Assembly (NCBI RefSeq): GCF_003182475.1
Contig: NZ_QGTS01000005.1
Location: 257,401 to 321,400 of the forward strand
Length of the DNA: 64,000 nucleotides
Direction: 5' to 3'
From: Mangrovibacter plantisponsor
GTDB lineage: Bacteria; Pseudomonadota; Gammaproteobacteria; Enterobacterales; Enterobacteriaceae
This document shows positions 49,061 through 58,326 of the stretch, one piece after another. The position numbers were made by a program, and so were the translations under genes. The notes beneath the pieces are model-generated. The model did not search any database. It saw only the letters and a list, made by a program, of their open reading frames with translations, and was not told the DNA's origin. Each line of letters starts with the position of its first letter. Position 1 is the first letter of the stretch.

Positions 49061-50185
49061 ATGAAAGCTAAAGTACTGGCTCTGCTGGTTCCGGCTATGC
49101 TGGCAGCAGGCGCAGCTCACGCGGCTGAAATCTATAATAAAGATGGCAACAAATTAGATCTGTACGGTAAAGTTGACGGCCTGCATTACTTCTCCAAAGA
49201 CAGCAGCAAAGATGGCGACCAGACCTATATCCGTCTGGGCTTCAAAGGTGAAACCCAAATTAATGACCAACTGACCGGTTACGGCCAGTGGGAATATCAG
49301 GTACAGGGTAACACTGATGAATCCACTAATAATGCATGGACTCGTGTAGCATTCGCGGGTTTAAAAGTGGGCGATGCGGGTTCTCTGGATTATGGTCGTA
49401 ACTACGGCGCTATCTACGATGTCGCATCCTGGACCGACGTCCTGCCTGAATTCGGTGGCGATACCTACGGTTCTGATAACTTCATGATGCAGCGTGCTAA
49501 TGGCCTGCTGACTTACCGTAACAGTGATTTCTTCGGCCTGGTTGACGGCCTGGATTTTGCCCTGCAGTACCAGGGTAAAAACGGTAGCGTAAGTGGTGAA
49601 GACGGTGTATCCGGTGGTCGTTCTGTACTGAACCAGAATGGTGACGGTTTCGCAATGTCTGCAACTTATGATCTCGGTGCTGGTTTCAGCCTGGGTGGCG
49701 CGATGGCAACCTCCAAACGTACTGCTGACCAGAACGATATGGCTGGTATCTACGGTAACGGTGACCGCGCAGAAGCTTATACTGGCGGCCTGAAATATGA
49801 TGCTAACAACATCTACCTGGCAGCACAGTATACCCAGACTTATAACGCAACCCGTTTCGGCGGTGATTCAAGCTCTGATGCGTATGGTTTTGCTAACAAA
49901 GCACAGAACTTCGAAGTGGTTGCTCAGTACCAGTTCGACTTCGGCCTGCGTCCTTCCATTGCTTACCTGCAGTCTCGCGGTAAAGACATCACCAATGGTA
50001 CTACCAACTACGGTGACCAGGACCTGCTGAAATACATTGATGTAGGTACTACCTACTTCTTCAACAAAAACTTCTCTACCTATGTTGATTACAAAATCAA
50101 CCTGCTGGATGACAATGACTTCACCAGAGCATCTGGCACCAGCACTGATAACATCGTAGGCCTGGGTGCAGTTTACCAGTTCTAA
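49061..50185 (+). CDS. ompC: OmpC-type general porin
   Basis: 374-residue precursor with a 21-residue signal peptide ([21 protein letters not shown]). The mature protein starts [21 protein letters not shown] and forms a 16-strand trimeric beta-barrel with the eyelet-loop motif [10 protein letters not shown] and the C-terminal phenylalanine (GAVYQF) recognised by the Bam machinery. Synteny (next to micF and rcsD, and before apbE) identifies it as ompC rather than another porin. Variable surface loops differ from E. coli. Confidence 0.95.
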   Translation: MKAKVLALLVPAMLAAGAAHAAEIYNKDGNKLDLYGKVDGLHYFSKDSSKDGDQTYIRLGFKGETQINDQLTGYGQWEYQVQGNTDESTNNAWTRVAFAGLKVGDAGSLDYGRNYGAIYDVASWTDVLPEFGGDTYGSDNFMMQRANGLLTYRNSDFFGLVDGLDFALQYQGKNGSVSGEDGVSGGRSVLNQNGDGFAMSATYDLGAGFSLGGAMATSKRTADQNDMAGIYGNGDRAEAYTGGLKYDANNIYLAAQYTQTYNATRFGGDSSSDAYGFANKAQNFEVVAQYQFDFGLRPSIAYLQSRGKDITNGTTNYGDQDLLKYIDVGTTYFFNKNFSTYVDYKINLLDDNDFTRASGTSTDNIVGLGAVYQF

Positions 50186-50206
50186 TACCCTGTTATGCTG
50201 AATGAT

Positions 50207-50233
50207 AAAAGGAGCCTGATGGCTCCTTTTTTT
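50207..50233 (+). terminator. Rho-independent terminator after ompC
   Basis: AAAAGGAGCC / GGCTCCTTTT with a TGAT loop and T run. Confidence 0.93.
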
Positions 50234-50421
50234 ACGCCATAAGTAAAATTCGTATCTGCTTCACTGCCTGCGCCAACTGGCACTTATGCCATTCATCTCA
50301 ATACCTGTTTACCTTTTTTGCATTTAACTGCTGATGCTTTTTGCTCTGTATTGCCCTGATGTTTAACCCGCTGAAGCCTGTTTTGTTGTACTCTTGCGCG
50401 GGTTTAAAAGGAGATAATCAA

Positions 50422-51465
50422 ATGCGGACGATTTTGAGTTGCGGTTTGCTTGCTGGGGCACTGCTACTGAGTGGTTGCGATGAAAGCAGCCGGATTGATT
50501 CTTCACAGGCCCTGGTGCTGGAAGGCAAAACCATGGGTACCTACTGGCGTGTAAGCCTTGCGGGTGTGGACCCGGAGCGGGGAACTGAGTTGCGCACCCG
50601 TATTCAGGCGCAACTGGATGGCGATGACCAGATGCTTTCTACCTGGAAGCCGGATTCAGCGCTGTCGAAATTCAACCAGTCCACCAGTACTGCACCCTGG
50701 CCGGTTAGTGAAGCAATGGCAGATATCATTACCGGTGCGTTGCGTATTGGCGCGAAAACAGACGGAGCGATGGACATTACTGTTGGTCCATTAGTAAATC
50801 TGTGGGGGTTTGGGCCAGATAAACAACCGGTCAAGTGGCCAACACAGGCGGAAATTGATGCCGCGAAGGCAAAAACAGGGCTACAACACCTGACAGTGAT
50901 TAACCGTGCAGACAAACAGTGGATCCAGAAAGACATCCCTGATCTGTATGTCGATCTTTCAACAGTGGGGGAAGGGTATGCCGCTGATCACCTTGCACGG
51001 TTAATGGAGCAGGAAGGGATCGGGCGTTATTTGGTCTCTGTCGGCGGTGCGGTGATGACGCGTGGCACAAATGCGGAAGGCAAACCCTGGCGTGTTGCTA
51101 TTCAAAAACCTACTGACCAGGAAAATGCCGTTCAGGCGGTGGTTGATTTGAACGGTCATGGTATCAGTACGTCTGGTAGTTACCGTAACTATTACGAGCT
51201 GGATGGCAAACGCATCTCCCATGTGATAGACCCGGCAACCGGGCGCCCCATTCAGCATAAACTGGTTTCTGCGACTGTGATTTCCCCAACGGCACTGGAG
51301 GCAGATGGCTGGGATACTGGCCTGATGGTACTCGGTACCGAAAAAGCGCAGGCAGTAGCAGAGAAAGAAGGTCTGGCGGTCTACCTTATTTATAAAGAGG
51401 GTAACGGTTTTAAAACCTGGATGTCTCCGCAGTTCAAAACGTTCTTGTTAAGTGAGAAAAATTAA
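50422..51465 (+). CDS. apbE: FAD:protein FMN transferase ApbE
   Basis: 347-residue lipoprotein that attaches FMN covalently to threonine in targets such as RnfG and NqrC subunits. The lipobox LLLSGC places the acylated cysteine at C19, so it is anchored to a membrane facing the periplasm. Conserved segments are KTMGTYWRVS, MDITVGPLVNLWGFG, VDLSTVGEGYAADHLA, SVGGAVMTRG and SHVIDPATGRPI. The frame opens at 50341, but AAAAGGAG and the signal sequence place the ATG at 50422. Same neighbour order as in E. coli (ompC-apbE-ada). Confidence 0.94.
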   Translation: MRTILSCGLLAGALLLSGCDESSRIDSSQALVLEGKTMGTYWRVSLAGVDPERGTELRTRIQAQLDGDDQMLSTWKPDSALSKFNQSTSTAPWPVSEAMADIITGALRIGAKTDGAMDITVGPLVNLWGFGPDKQPVKWPTQAEIDAAKAKTGLQHLTVINRADKQWIQKDIPDLYVDLSTVGEGYAADHLARLMEQEGIGRYLVSVGGAVMTRGTNAEGKPWRVAIQKPTDQENAVQAVVDLNGHGISTSGSYRNYYELDGKRISHVIDPATGRPIQHKLVSATVISPTALEADGWDTGLMVLGTEKAQAVAEKEGLAVYLIYKEGNGFKTWMSPQFKTFLLSEKN

Positions 51466-51532
51466 ACAGCAAGAAACAGCAGGTATCCTGTAGACCATCC
51501 GGCAAACTGTACTGAATACAGGAGGCGTGATT

Positions 51533-52647
51533 ATGCAACTTAATGATGAACAACGCTGGCAGGCAGTACAGGTGCGGGATGCCCGGCAGGACGGGCAATT
51601 TGTTTTTGCAGTCATTACAACGGGCATTTTTTGCCGCCCGTCCTGCCCGGCAAGGCACCCGCTGCGGGAAAATGTGCGTTTCTTCGCGGATGCGGGTGCT
51701 GCGCAGGAACAAGGCTTTCGGCCATGCAAGCGCTGCCAGCCAACGAAGCATGATGCAACACAACACCGGTGGTTGAGCGTGTCACGCTGGCCTGCCGAAT
51801 GATGTCTGAAAGTGACAAGGCCCTCTCTCTGGCGGCTGTTGCCCGAGCCGTCTCACTCAGCCCATATCATTTTCACCGCCAGTTTAAATCGGTTACCGGG
51901 TTAACGCCTGCTGCATGGCAACGAGCGCTGCGTGCCCAACGTTTGCGGGAAGGCCTGGTGGCAGGGAAAACGGTAACTCAGGCTGTGCTGGATGCCGGGT
52001 TCAATTCGTTCTCGCCTTATTACCAACAGGCACCAACTGCACTGGGGATGACCGGGCGGCAGTTTCGCCAGCAAAGTGCTCGCCAGGTCTTGTACTGGGC
52101 TGCCGGAGATTCACCATTTGGCCGTTGCCTGGTTGCCCGGAGCGAACAGGGAATTTGCGCGGTGTTATTGGGGGAACGGGCTACTGAATTAGCGATTCAA
52201 CTGCATGGTATGTTCCCGGCAATGCAGTGCCTGCCTGCAGACCTGGCTCAGGACTCGCTACTTCGCAAGGCGCTGGCACTGCTTGCTGAATCACAATCTC
52301 AGGGCGATACGCTTTTGGCTCAGTTGCCACTGGATATTCGTGGCACGGTATTCCAGCAACAAGTCTGGCAGCAGCTACAGCGTATTCCTTATGGTGAAAC
52401 CCGCACTTACCAGCAAGTGGCGGCGGAATTGGGGCGTCCTGCTGCTTTCCGGGCGGTTGCCAGTGCCTGTGCGGCGAATAAACTGGCACTGATTATTCCC
52501 TGCCACCGCGTAGTGCGCCATGACGGACTTCTGGCGGGTTACCGCTGGGGCGTTGCCCGCAAGGCGGCATTACTGGCTCAGGAACGTAACCAGAACCAGA
52601 ATGCATTACTGGAAGAGGAATCTGTTGATGAGCTTATTCGCCGATGA
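51533..52647 (+). pseudogene. ada: ada, methyl-DNA repair/regulator gene split by a frameshift
   Basis: The two halves of Ada lie in different frames. Frame one (51533-51802) encodes the N-terminal domain with the zinc/acceptor cysteines TGIFCRPSCPARHPLREN and GFRPCKRCQ, then runs out of homology after DATQHR and stops at TGA. From 51769 the other frame continues the family sequence VVERVTLACRMM. It covers the AraC-type helix-turn-helix (SLSPYHFHRQFKSVTGLTP) and the O6-methylguanine methyltransferase with its acceptor cysteine (LALIIPCHRVVRHDGLLAGYRWG). One base appears missing near 51767 (CACCGGTGGTT). An AGGAGG box supports the ATG at 51533. The second frame is fully open for 292 codons, so the mutation is recent, a sequencing error, or the halves act separately; the second frame has a GTG at 51769. 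Confidence 0.85.
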
Positions 52648-53266
52648 ACTCCCCTGGCGTTTTGACCTGCTACCAGGTGCGGTGGTGCTCCACCGCTTTG
52701 CCCTTCATGAGGCTTCAGCGTTATTAGAAACGATCGCGGCAGTGGCATCACAGGCGGCTTTTCGCCACCTGGTCACCCCCGGTGGCCTGGCGATGTCAGT
52801 CGCAATGACCAACTGTGGTGAAAAGGGCTGGCACAGTGATGCTCATGGCTACCGCTATACCACGCACGACCCATTATCTGGCAAGCCCTGGCCGGTTATG
52901 CCTGCTAATTTGTGTGTGCTGGCGCAACGGGCTGCACAAGAAGCGGGTTACCCGGATTTTCACCCGGATGCCTGCCTGGTTAACCGTTATGTGCCAGGCG
53001 CGCGGCTTTCACTTCACCAGGATAAAGACGAACAGGACAGAACAGCACCTATCGTGTCGGTATCTCTGGGGTTACCTGCCGTATTTCAATTTGGTGGCGC
53101 AACCCGGCAGTCTCCGCTTCAACGGGTGTTACTCGAACACGGGGATGTTGTGGTCTGGGGTGGACCATCACGGTTGTTTTACCATGGTGTCCAGCCATTA
53201 AAAGAAGGCATTCACCCGGATGCTGGTGCTGTACGCTACAATCTGACCTTTCGTAAAACCTGTTAA
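52628..53266 (+). CDS. alkB: DNA dioxygenase AlkB
   Basis: 212-residue Fe(II)/2-oxoglutarate dioxygenase (E. coli 216) that removes 1-methyladenine and 3-methylcytosine from DNA. Iron ligands H and D are in LSLHQDKDE and the distal H in RLFYHGVQPL; the 2-oxoglutarate arginines are in AVRYNLTFR. VTPGGLAMSVAMTNCG is the substrate lid region. The ATG overlaps the end of ada by 20 bases, as in the ada-alkB operon of E. coli, so it depends on ada transcription and likely translation. Confidence 0.95.
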   Translation: MSLFADELPWRFDLLPGAVVLHRFALHEASALLETIAAVASQAAFRHLVTPGGLAMSVAMTNCGEKGWHSDAHGYRYTTHDPLSGKPWPVMPANLCVLAQRAAQEAGYPDFHPDACLVNRYVPGARLSLHQDKDEQDRTAPIVSVSLGLPAVFQFGGATRQSPLQRVLLEHGDVVVWGGPSRLFYHGVQPLKEGIHPDAGAVRYNLTFRKTC

Positions 53267-53351
53267 AGCGAATTAAAATAAGAATTATTCTTGCCCTGAA
53301 AGGTGATCCGTTTAAACTGCCCGCTGGTTAATGGGTTGCGCTTGAGGGGTT

Positions 53352-54998
53352 ATGGAATTATTACGTGTTGTCTGGCGGCAATATCGCTGGCCATTTATTG
53401 GTGTTATGGCGCTCAGTTTTGCCAGTGCTGCTTTGGGAATCGGCTTAATCGCGTTTATTAATCAGCGCCTTATCGAAGTAGCAGACCGCTCTTTGAGTGT
53501 GCTGCCTGAGTTCCTGGGGTTACTGGTGTTACTGATGGCGGTGACGCTGGGGTCGCAACTGGCGTTAACCACACTGGGTCACCATTTCGTTTTCCGCCTG
53601 CGCGGTGAATTTATTAAACGTTTGCTGGATACCCCGATAGCACGTATTGAAAGCATGGGTAGTGCCTCGTTACTCGCCGGGCTGACCAGTGATGTGCGCA
53701 ACATCACCATTGCTTTTGTGCGCCTGCCTGAACTGGTTCAGGGGATTATTTTAACCCTGGGTTCTGCCGTATGGCTTGCCTGGCTATCGCCGAAAATGTT
53801 GCTGATTACTGCTGTATGGCTGGTGGTGACTATTTTGGGTGGTTTTGTTCTGGTTGCACGGGTTTACCGCCATATGGCTGTGTTACGTGAAACCGAAGAC
53901 CGGCTGTATCAGGATTACCAGACAGTGCTGGAAGGGCGTAAAGAACTGGCGCTTAACCGGGAACGTGCCGAGTATATTTACCAACAAATTTATCTGCCGG
54001 ACGCCGTCCATTACCGCAAAAATATTATCTGTGCAGACACCTACCACCTCAGTGCTGTTAACTGGTCGAATATCATGATGCTGGGCGCTATTGGTCTGGT
54101 TTTCTGGATGGCGAACAGCCTGGGCTGGGCCAATACCAATGTGGCCGCCACATATTCACTGACACTGCTCTTTTTGCGCACTCCGCTGCTTTCTGCCGTA
54201 GGTGCATTACCCACGTTGCTGAGTGCTCAGGTTGCCTTCAATAAACTAAAACAGTTCTCCCTTGCTGATTACCAGCCAGAGTTCCCGCGCCCCGGAGCCA
54301 GCAAGCCCTGGCAAACCCTGGAATTACGGGATGTGGTGTTCCACTACCCGGATAACCAGTTTCATGTCGGGCCGATAAATCTCACCCTGAAGCGTGGGGA
54401 AAAGGTTTTTTTGATTGGCGGCAATGGGAGCGGAAAATCCACGCTGGCAATGTTGTTAACCGGGCTTTACCAGCCTGTATCTGGCTCAATTTTGCTGGAT
54501 GGACAACCGGTTGATGACAGCAATATGGATGCTTACCGGCAACTTTTTTCAGCAGTGTTCACTGATGTGTGGTTGTTCGAGACACTTTTGGGACCCCGGG
54601 GGGAAACAGCTGACCCGGCATTAGTGGACGAGTGGTTACAGCGCCTGAAGATGGCAGGTAAACTGCAAATTGACGAGGGTAAAATCAACAACCTGAACCT
54701 TTCAAAAGGGCAAAAAAAGCGGGTGGCTTTATTGCTGGCACTGGCGGAACAGCGCGATATTATTTTGCTGGATGAGTGGGCGGCAGACCAGGACCCGCAC
54801 TTTCGCCGTGAGTTTTACCAGGTTCTCCTGCCCTTAATTCAGGAAAAAGGGAAGACCATTTTTGCCATCAGCCACGATGACCACTACTTTATTCACGCTG
54901 ATCGCTTGCTTGAAATGCGCCAGGGGCTGCTCAGTGAGCTGACCGGGAGCGAGCGGGAACAGGCATCACGCGATGCCGTTGCCCGCACCGCAAATTAA
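53352..54998 (+). CDS. yojI: ABC exporter YojI
   Basis: 548-residue half-transporter (E. coli 547) with six transmembrane helices (about 1-300) and a C-terminal ATPase domain. Walker A is GGNGSGKST, the signature loop is LSKGQKKR (atypical), Walker B is [13 protein letters not shown], and the switch histidine is in ISHDDHYF. In E. coli YojI exports microcin J25 together with TolC and affects cysteine peptide handling; the physiological substrate is uncertain. It is followed by a strong terminator, after which E. coli synteny ends. Confidence 0.95.
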   Translation: MELLRVVWRQYRWPFIGVMALSFASAALGIGLIAFINQRLIEVADRSLSVLPEFLGLLVLLMAVTLGSQLALTTLGHHFVFRLRGEFIKRLLDTPIARIESMGSASLLAGLTSDVRNITIAFVRLPELVQGIILTLGSAVWLAWLSPKMLLITAVWLVVTILGGFVLVARVYRHMAVLRETEDRLYQDYQTVLEGRKELALNRERAEYIYQQIYLPDAVHYRKNIICADTYHLSAVNWSNIMMLGAIGLVFWMANSLGWANTNVAATYSLTLLFLRTPLLSAVGALPTLLSAQVAFNKLKQFSLADYQPEFPRPGASKPWQTLELRDVVFHYPDNQFHVGPINLTLKRGEKVFLIGGNGSGKSTLAMLLTGLYQPVSGSILLDGQPVDDSNMDAYRQLFSAVFTDVWLFETLLGPRGETADPALVDEWLQRLKMAGKLQIDEGKINNLNLSKGQKKRVALLLALAEQRDIILLDEWAADQDPHFRREFYQVLLPLIQEKGKTIFAISHDDHYFIHADRLLEMRQGLLSELTGSEREQASRDAVARTAN

Positions 54999-55008
54999 TT
55001 TTTTTGCG

Positions 55009-55032
55009 AAAAACCAGTCTTCGGGCTGGTTT
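55009..55032 (+). terminator. Rho-independent terminator after yojI
   Basis: A ten-base stem AAAACCAGTC / GGCTGGTTTT with a UUCG loop and T run. Confidence 0.92.
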
Positions 55033-55198
55033 TTTTTACTGAAAAGGTTAAGGGTTTATAGGGGTGAGAGGGGCGGCCTGTTACACTATAGCCTGTCGTT
55101 GCAGTGCATAACGGGAAAACGTTAACCTGCAGCGGTATGCCTTAGCCACTTGCCCGGAGTGCACGTGGTGATAACTGTCTGCAGGGAAGGTTTTATTC
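55033..55198 (+). promoter_or_regulatory. Structured leader of mgtE
   Basis: CCTGCAG (55126-55132) is complementary to CTGCAGG (55179-55185); between them CACT/AGTG (55147-55161) forms an inner hairpin, and TAACG/CGTTA (55109-55124) a hairpin just before. The right arm overlaps the AGGGAAGG ribosome binding site of mgtE. It does not resemble the M-box riboswitch as far as I can tell. A TACACTATAG stretch around 55082 may be part of a promoter. Confidence 0.5.
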
Positions 55199-56635
55199 AT
55201 GTCATTACTTATCAATCAAAGCGCCCGGCATCGCGCTGAAGACCGCGCGCGCATCTTATCTATCTTTTCCACCAATAAAATGGTGGTGCCTGCCATTTTA
55301 GGCAAACTCCCCCAGGGTGAACCGCATACTCTGGGCCGGTTAAATGACGATATCAGTGAAATGAACCAGCTGGTGGCCCGCCTGCCTGCACCTGATCTGG
55401 CGGATACCCTGGAAGGTTTACCGGCGGAAGAGCGCCATGCTTTATGGCACCTGGTAGCGGTTCAAAAGCGCGGTAAAGTGCTGGTTGAAGCCTCTGCCAG
55501 TGTCTGGGATGACCTGATTGATGAAATGAGTGACCGGGCGTTAATGACCGCACTCAGCACACTGGATATCGACGAACAGATCTATCTGGTACAACACCTT
55601 CCCCGTGATCTTACTGGCCGTTTGCTGGCGTCGCTACCTGCCCAGGAACGGGATCGTGTCCGCCAGGTTATGGGGTACGAAAAACACAGCGTTGGGGCGA
55701 TCATGGAGTTTGAAGTGATCACCATCCGTTCTGATATCACGCTGGAAACCGTACAACGCTATTTACGCCGCCGGGGAAAAATGCCGGAAAACACTGACAA
55801 ACTGTTTGTGGTTGGCCGGGATCGTATTCTTACCGGGGAACTGGGCGTCACCAGTATTTTACTGCACTCGCCCAAGGCGCTGGTTAGTGATGTCATGGTG
55901 TCTGACCCAACCACCTTTTCTCCGCTGGATAACGACGAGGCGGCAGCCCGCACCTTCGAACGTGATAACCTCATCAGTGCCGCAGTTGTGGATGCCCAGG
56001 GAAAACTGATGGGGCGCCTGACCATTGATGAAATCGTTGACGTGGTTTACGAAGAAACAGATTCAGACCTGCGGCGTATGGGGGGCTTAAGTAGTGGCGA
56101 AGATGTCTTTGCCCCGGTAGGCAAAGCGGTAAAAAACCGTTGGGCCTGGCTTGCCATCAACCTGTGTACCGCGTTTATCGCTTCCCGGGTGATTGATGGC
56201 TTTGAACACACGATTGCCCAGCTTGTAGCTCTGGCCGCTCTGATGCCAATAGTGGCGGGCATTGGCGGCAATACCGGCAACCAGACTATCACGATGATTG
56301 TCCGGGCGCTGGCTTTGCAGCAGGTTCAACCGGCAAACTTCATGTTTTTGCTGTTTCGTGAAATGGGTGTGGCGCTGATCAATGGCCTGATTTGGGGTGG
56401 CCTGATGGGCGTGGTGACCTGGCTTTTGTATCAGGACCCGCAACTGGGTGGCGTGATGACGCTGGCTATGGTGCTTAACTTGTTAGTGGCGGCGATCATG
56501 GGTGTGTTGATCCCGTTGACTATGTATCGGCTGGGACGTGATCCTGCAGTCGGGTCCAGTGTAATGATCACCGCTATTACGGATACCGGCGGTTTTTTTA
56601 TTTTCCTTGGCCTGGCGACCATTTTCCTGTTGTAA
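55199..56635 (+). CDS. mgtE: Magnesium transporter MgtE
   Basis: 478-residue Mg2+ channel-type transporter. The N domain (about 20-140, acidic helices such as RLPAPDLADTLEGLPAEERH) is followed by two CBS domains (about 145-270), a connecting helix, then five transmembrane helices (about 300-478). Pore-region signatures ALMPIVAGIGGNTGNQ and AITDTGGFFIFLGLA are intact. The N and CBS domains close the channel when cytosolic Mg2+ is high. E. coli K-12 lacks mgtE, so the gene marks the departure from its synteny. A structured leader may add RNA-level control. Confidence 0.94.
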   Translation: MSLLINQSARHRAEDRARILSIFSTNKMVVPAILGKLPQGEPHTLGRLNDDISEMNQLVARLPAPDLADTLEGLPAEERHALWHLVAVQKRGKVLVEASASVWDDLIDEMSDRALMTALSTLDIDEQIYLVQHLPRDLTGRLLASLPAQERDRVRQVMGYEKHSVGAIMEFEVITIRSDITLETVQRYLRRRGKMPENTDKLFVVGRDRILTGELGVTSILLHSPKALVSDVMVSDPTTFSPLDNDEAAARTFERDNLISAAVVDAQGKLMGRLTIDEIVDVVYEETDSDLRRMGGLSSGEDVFAPVGKAVKNRWAWLAINLCTAFIASRVIDGFEHTIAQLVALAALMPIVAGIGGNTGNQTITMIVRALALQQVQPANFMFLLFREMGVALINGLIWGGLMGVVTWLLYQDPQLGGVMTLAMVLNLLVAAIMGVLIPLTMYRLGRDPAVGSSVMITAITDTGGFFIFLGLATIFLL

Positions 56636-56641
56636 CACCAG

Positions 56642-56665
56642 AACCGGGCAGGATCCCGCCCGGTT
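56642..56665. terminator. Hairpin between convergent mgtE and sulP genes
   Basis: AACCGGGC / GCCCGGTT with an eight-base loop between convergent genes; only a short T-rich tail on the plus side. Probably a bidirectional terminator. Confidence 0.7.
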
Positions 56666-56673
56666 ATTACCGC

Positions 56674-58161
56674 TTAAATCTTTCCTGACAGGCGAGCGTG
56701 GAATTCACTGCTGCGCATATCCAGACCTTCAAATGAAACCTGGCAGCCATGCTTCTGGTAACGGTGTTCAATGGCATCCAGTGCAGCGACTGTCGATGCA
56801 TCCCAGATTTGTGCATGGGTTAAATCAATCACCACGTTTTGTGGGTCTTCCGCGTAGTTGAAGTGTTCAAACAAGTCGTTACTGCTGGCGAAAAACAGTG
56901 GGCCACGTACCTGGTAACGCACTGTCTGGTTTGCTTCATCCAGCAGGCGTTCTGCATGAATCACATGGGCCACTCGGCGGGCGAACAACAGGGTGGCAAA
57001 GATAACGCCGCCAACCACGCCGATTGCCAGGTTACCTGTCCAGACTGTAGTAATAACCGTCACTACCATCACCAGGGTTTCCGGCAGTGGCATGCGGCCT
57101 AAAGTTTTGGGCTGCAGGCTGTGCCAGTCAACAGTTTTGTAGGCCACAATCATCATGATGCCTGCCAGCACCACCATGGGTATTTTCGCCATTATTTCAC
57201 TGAGCCCGGTTACCATTAGCAGCAGAAACAACCCGGCGGCAATAGTGGAAACCCGGGTACGGGCTTTGCCCAGTTCAACGTTAACAATGGTCTGGCCAAT
57301 CATGGCGCAACCGGCTATACCACCATAAAATGCAGCAAAAATGTTGGCGACACCCAGTCCCCAGCTTTCCCGGCGTTTACTGGACGGTGTATCTGTCAGG
57401 TCATCCACCAGGCGCGTGGTGAGCAGTGATTCCATCAGGCCAACAAATGCAACACTCAGCGCACAGGGCCAGATAATTTTCAGTGTTTCAAGGTTCAGGG
57501 GAACCATCAGGCTGTTAATGGATGGCAGGCCTGCATGCATCGGGCCTTCATCGCCAACAACGGGTAAAGCCAGGCCCATAGAAATAGATATTGTGGTAAC
57601 CAGTACCACCGCTACCAGCGGTGCAGGAATCGCGCTGAAGACCTTGGGTAACAAGATAACAATGGCAAGTGTGGCGGCAAACAGCGCCCAAACCAGCGTA
57701 CTTTGCCCTAACACATGGGGAACCTGGGCGAAGAAAATCAGGATCCCTAACGCATTAACAAAACCGGTCATCACCGAGCGGGGAATGTAGCGCATCATTC
57801 GGGCCAGCCCCAGGGTACCGAACATTATCTGGATAATACCGGCAAGAATCACCGCTGGCATGATATAGCCCACACCATGGTCGCGCACCATTGGCCCAAT
57901 CACCAGCGCGACGGAACCTGCAGCCGCTGTAACCATTGCCGGGCGCCCACCCAGTACCGACATGGACAGGCACAACACAATAGAAGCAACCAGGCTTACT
58001 TTAGGATCTACCCCGGCAATCACCGAAAAAGAGATAACTTCAGGGATCAGTGCCAGTGCGGTCAGCACACCGGCAAGAGATTCGCGAAACAGACGCCCTG
58101 GTGAGCGTAAGACATCGGCAACTGACACAGCCGTTGTCGGGTTATCAGGTAATGTTTTCAT
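56674..58161 (-). CDS. SulP-family inorganic anion transporter
   Basis: 495-residue SLC26/SulP protein with about 12-14 membrane segments (residues 20-385) and a C-terminal STAS domain (about 400-495, containing VIDLTHAQIWDASTVAALDAIE). SulP signature stretches include LTALALIPEVISFSVIAGVDP, GGRPAMVTAAAGS and FGGIAGC-like FYGGIAGCAMIGQT. Substrates of the family are sulphate, bicarbonate or dicarboxylates; none can be assigned. The frame opens at 58224; MKTLPDNP at 58161 is preferred since the upstream residues are polar and basic. The ribosome binding site is weak. It is shorter than E. coli DauA. Confidence 0.88.
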   Translation of the reverse strand: MKTLPDNPTTAVSVADVLRSPGRLFRESLAGVLTALALIPEVISFSVIAGVDPKVSLVASIVLCLSMSVLGGRPAMVTAAAGSVALVIGPMVRDHGVGYIMPAVILAGIIQIMFGTLGLARMMRYIPRSVMTGFVNALGILIFFAQVPHVLGQSTLVWALFAATLAIVILLPKVFSAIPAPLVAVVLVTTISISMGLALPVVGDEGPMHAGLPSINSLMVPLNLETLKIIWPCALSVAFVGLMESLLTTRLVDDLTDTPSSKRRESWGLGVANIFAAFYGGIAGCAMIGQTIVNVELGKARTRVSTIAAGLFLLLMVTGLSEIMAKIPMVVLAGIMMIVAYKTVDWHSLQPKTLGRMPLPETLVMVVTVITTVWTGNLAIGVVGGVIFATLLFARRVAHVIHAERLLDEANQTVRYQVRGPLFFASSNDLFEHFNYAEDPQNVVIDLTHAQIWDASTVAALDAIEHRYQKHGCQVSFEGLDMRSSEFHARLSGKI

Positions 58162-58326
58162 TGTTGTGCAGGTTTCGTTGTTTTTACGGGGGTGCCAGAA
58201 ATGGCTGCGATGGCAGGCAAACACTGCCTGAGAAAGGTGGGCATACTACAGCGAATACCCGAAATTTACCAGTTTTTACGTTTTTTTAACGAGGATGGCA
58301 GCCTGTTGCTGCCATCCTCTGGCTGG

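Noticed and set aside
55033..55198. M-box magnesium riboswitch before mgtE
   Set aside because: The conserved M-box blocks I know are not visible; only the generic possibility of a structured leader is kept.
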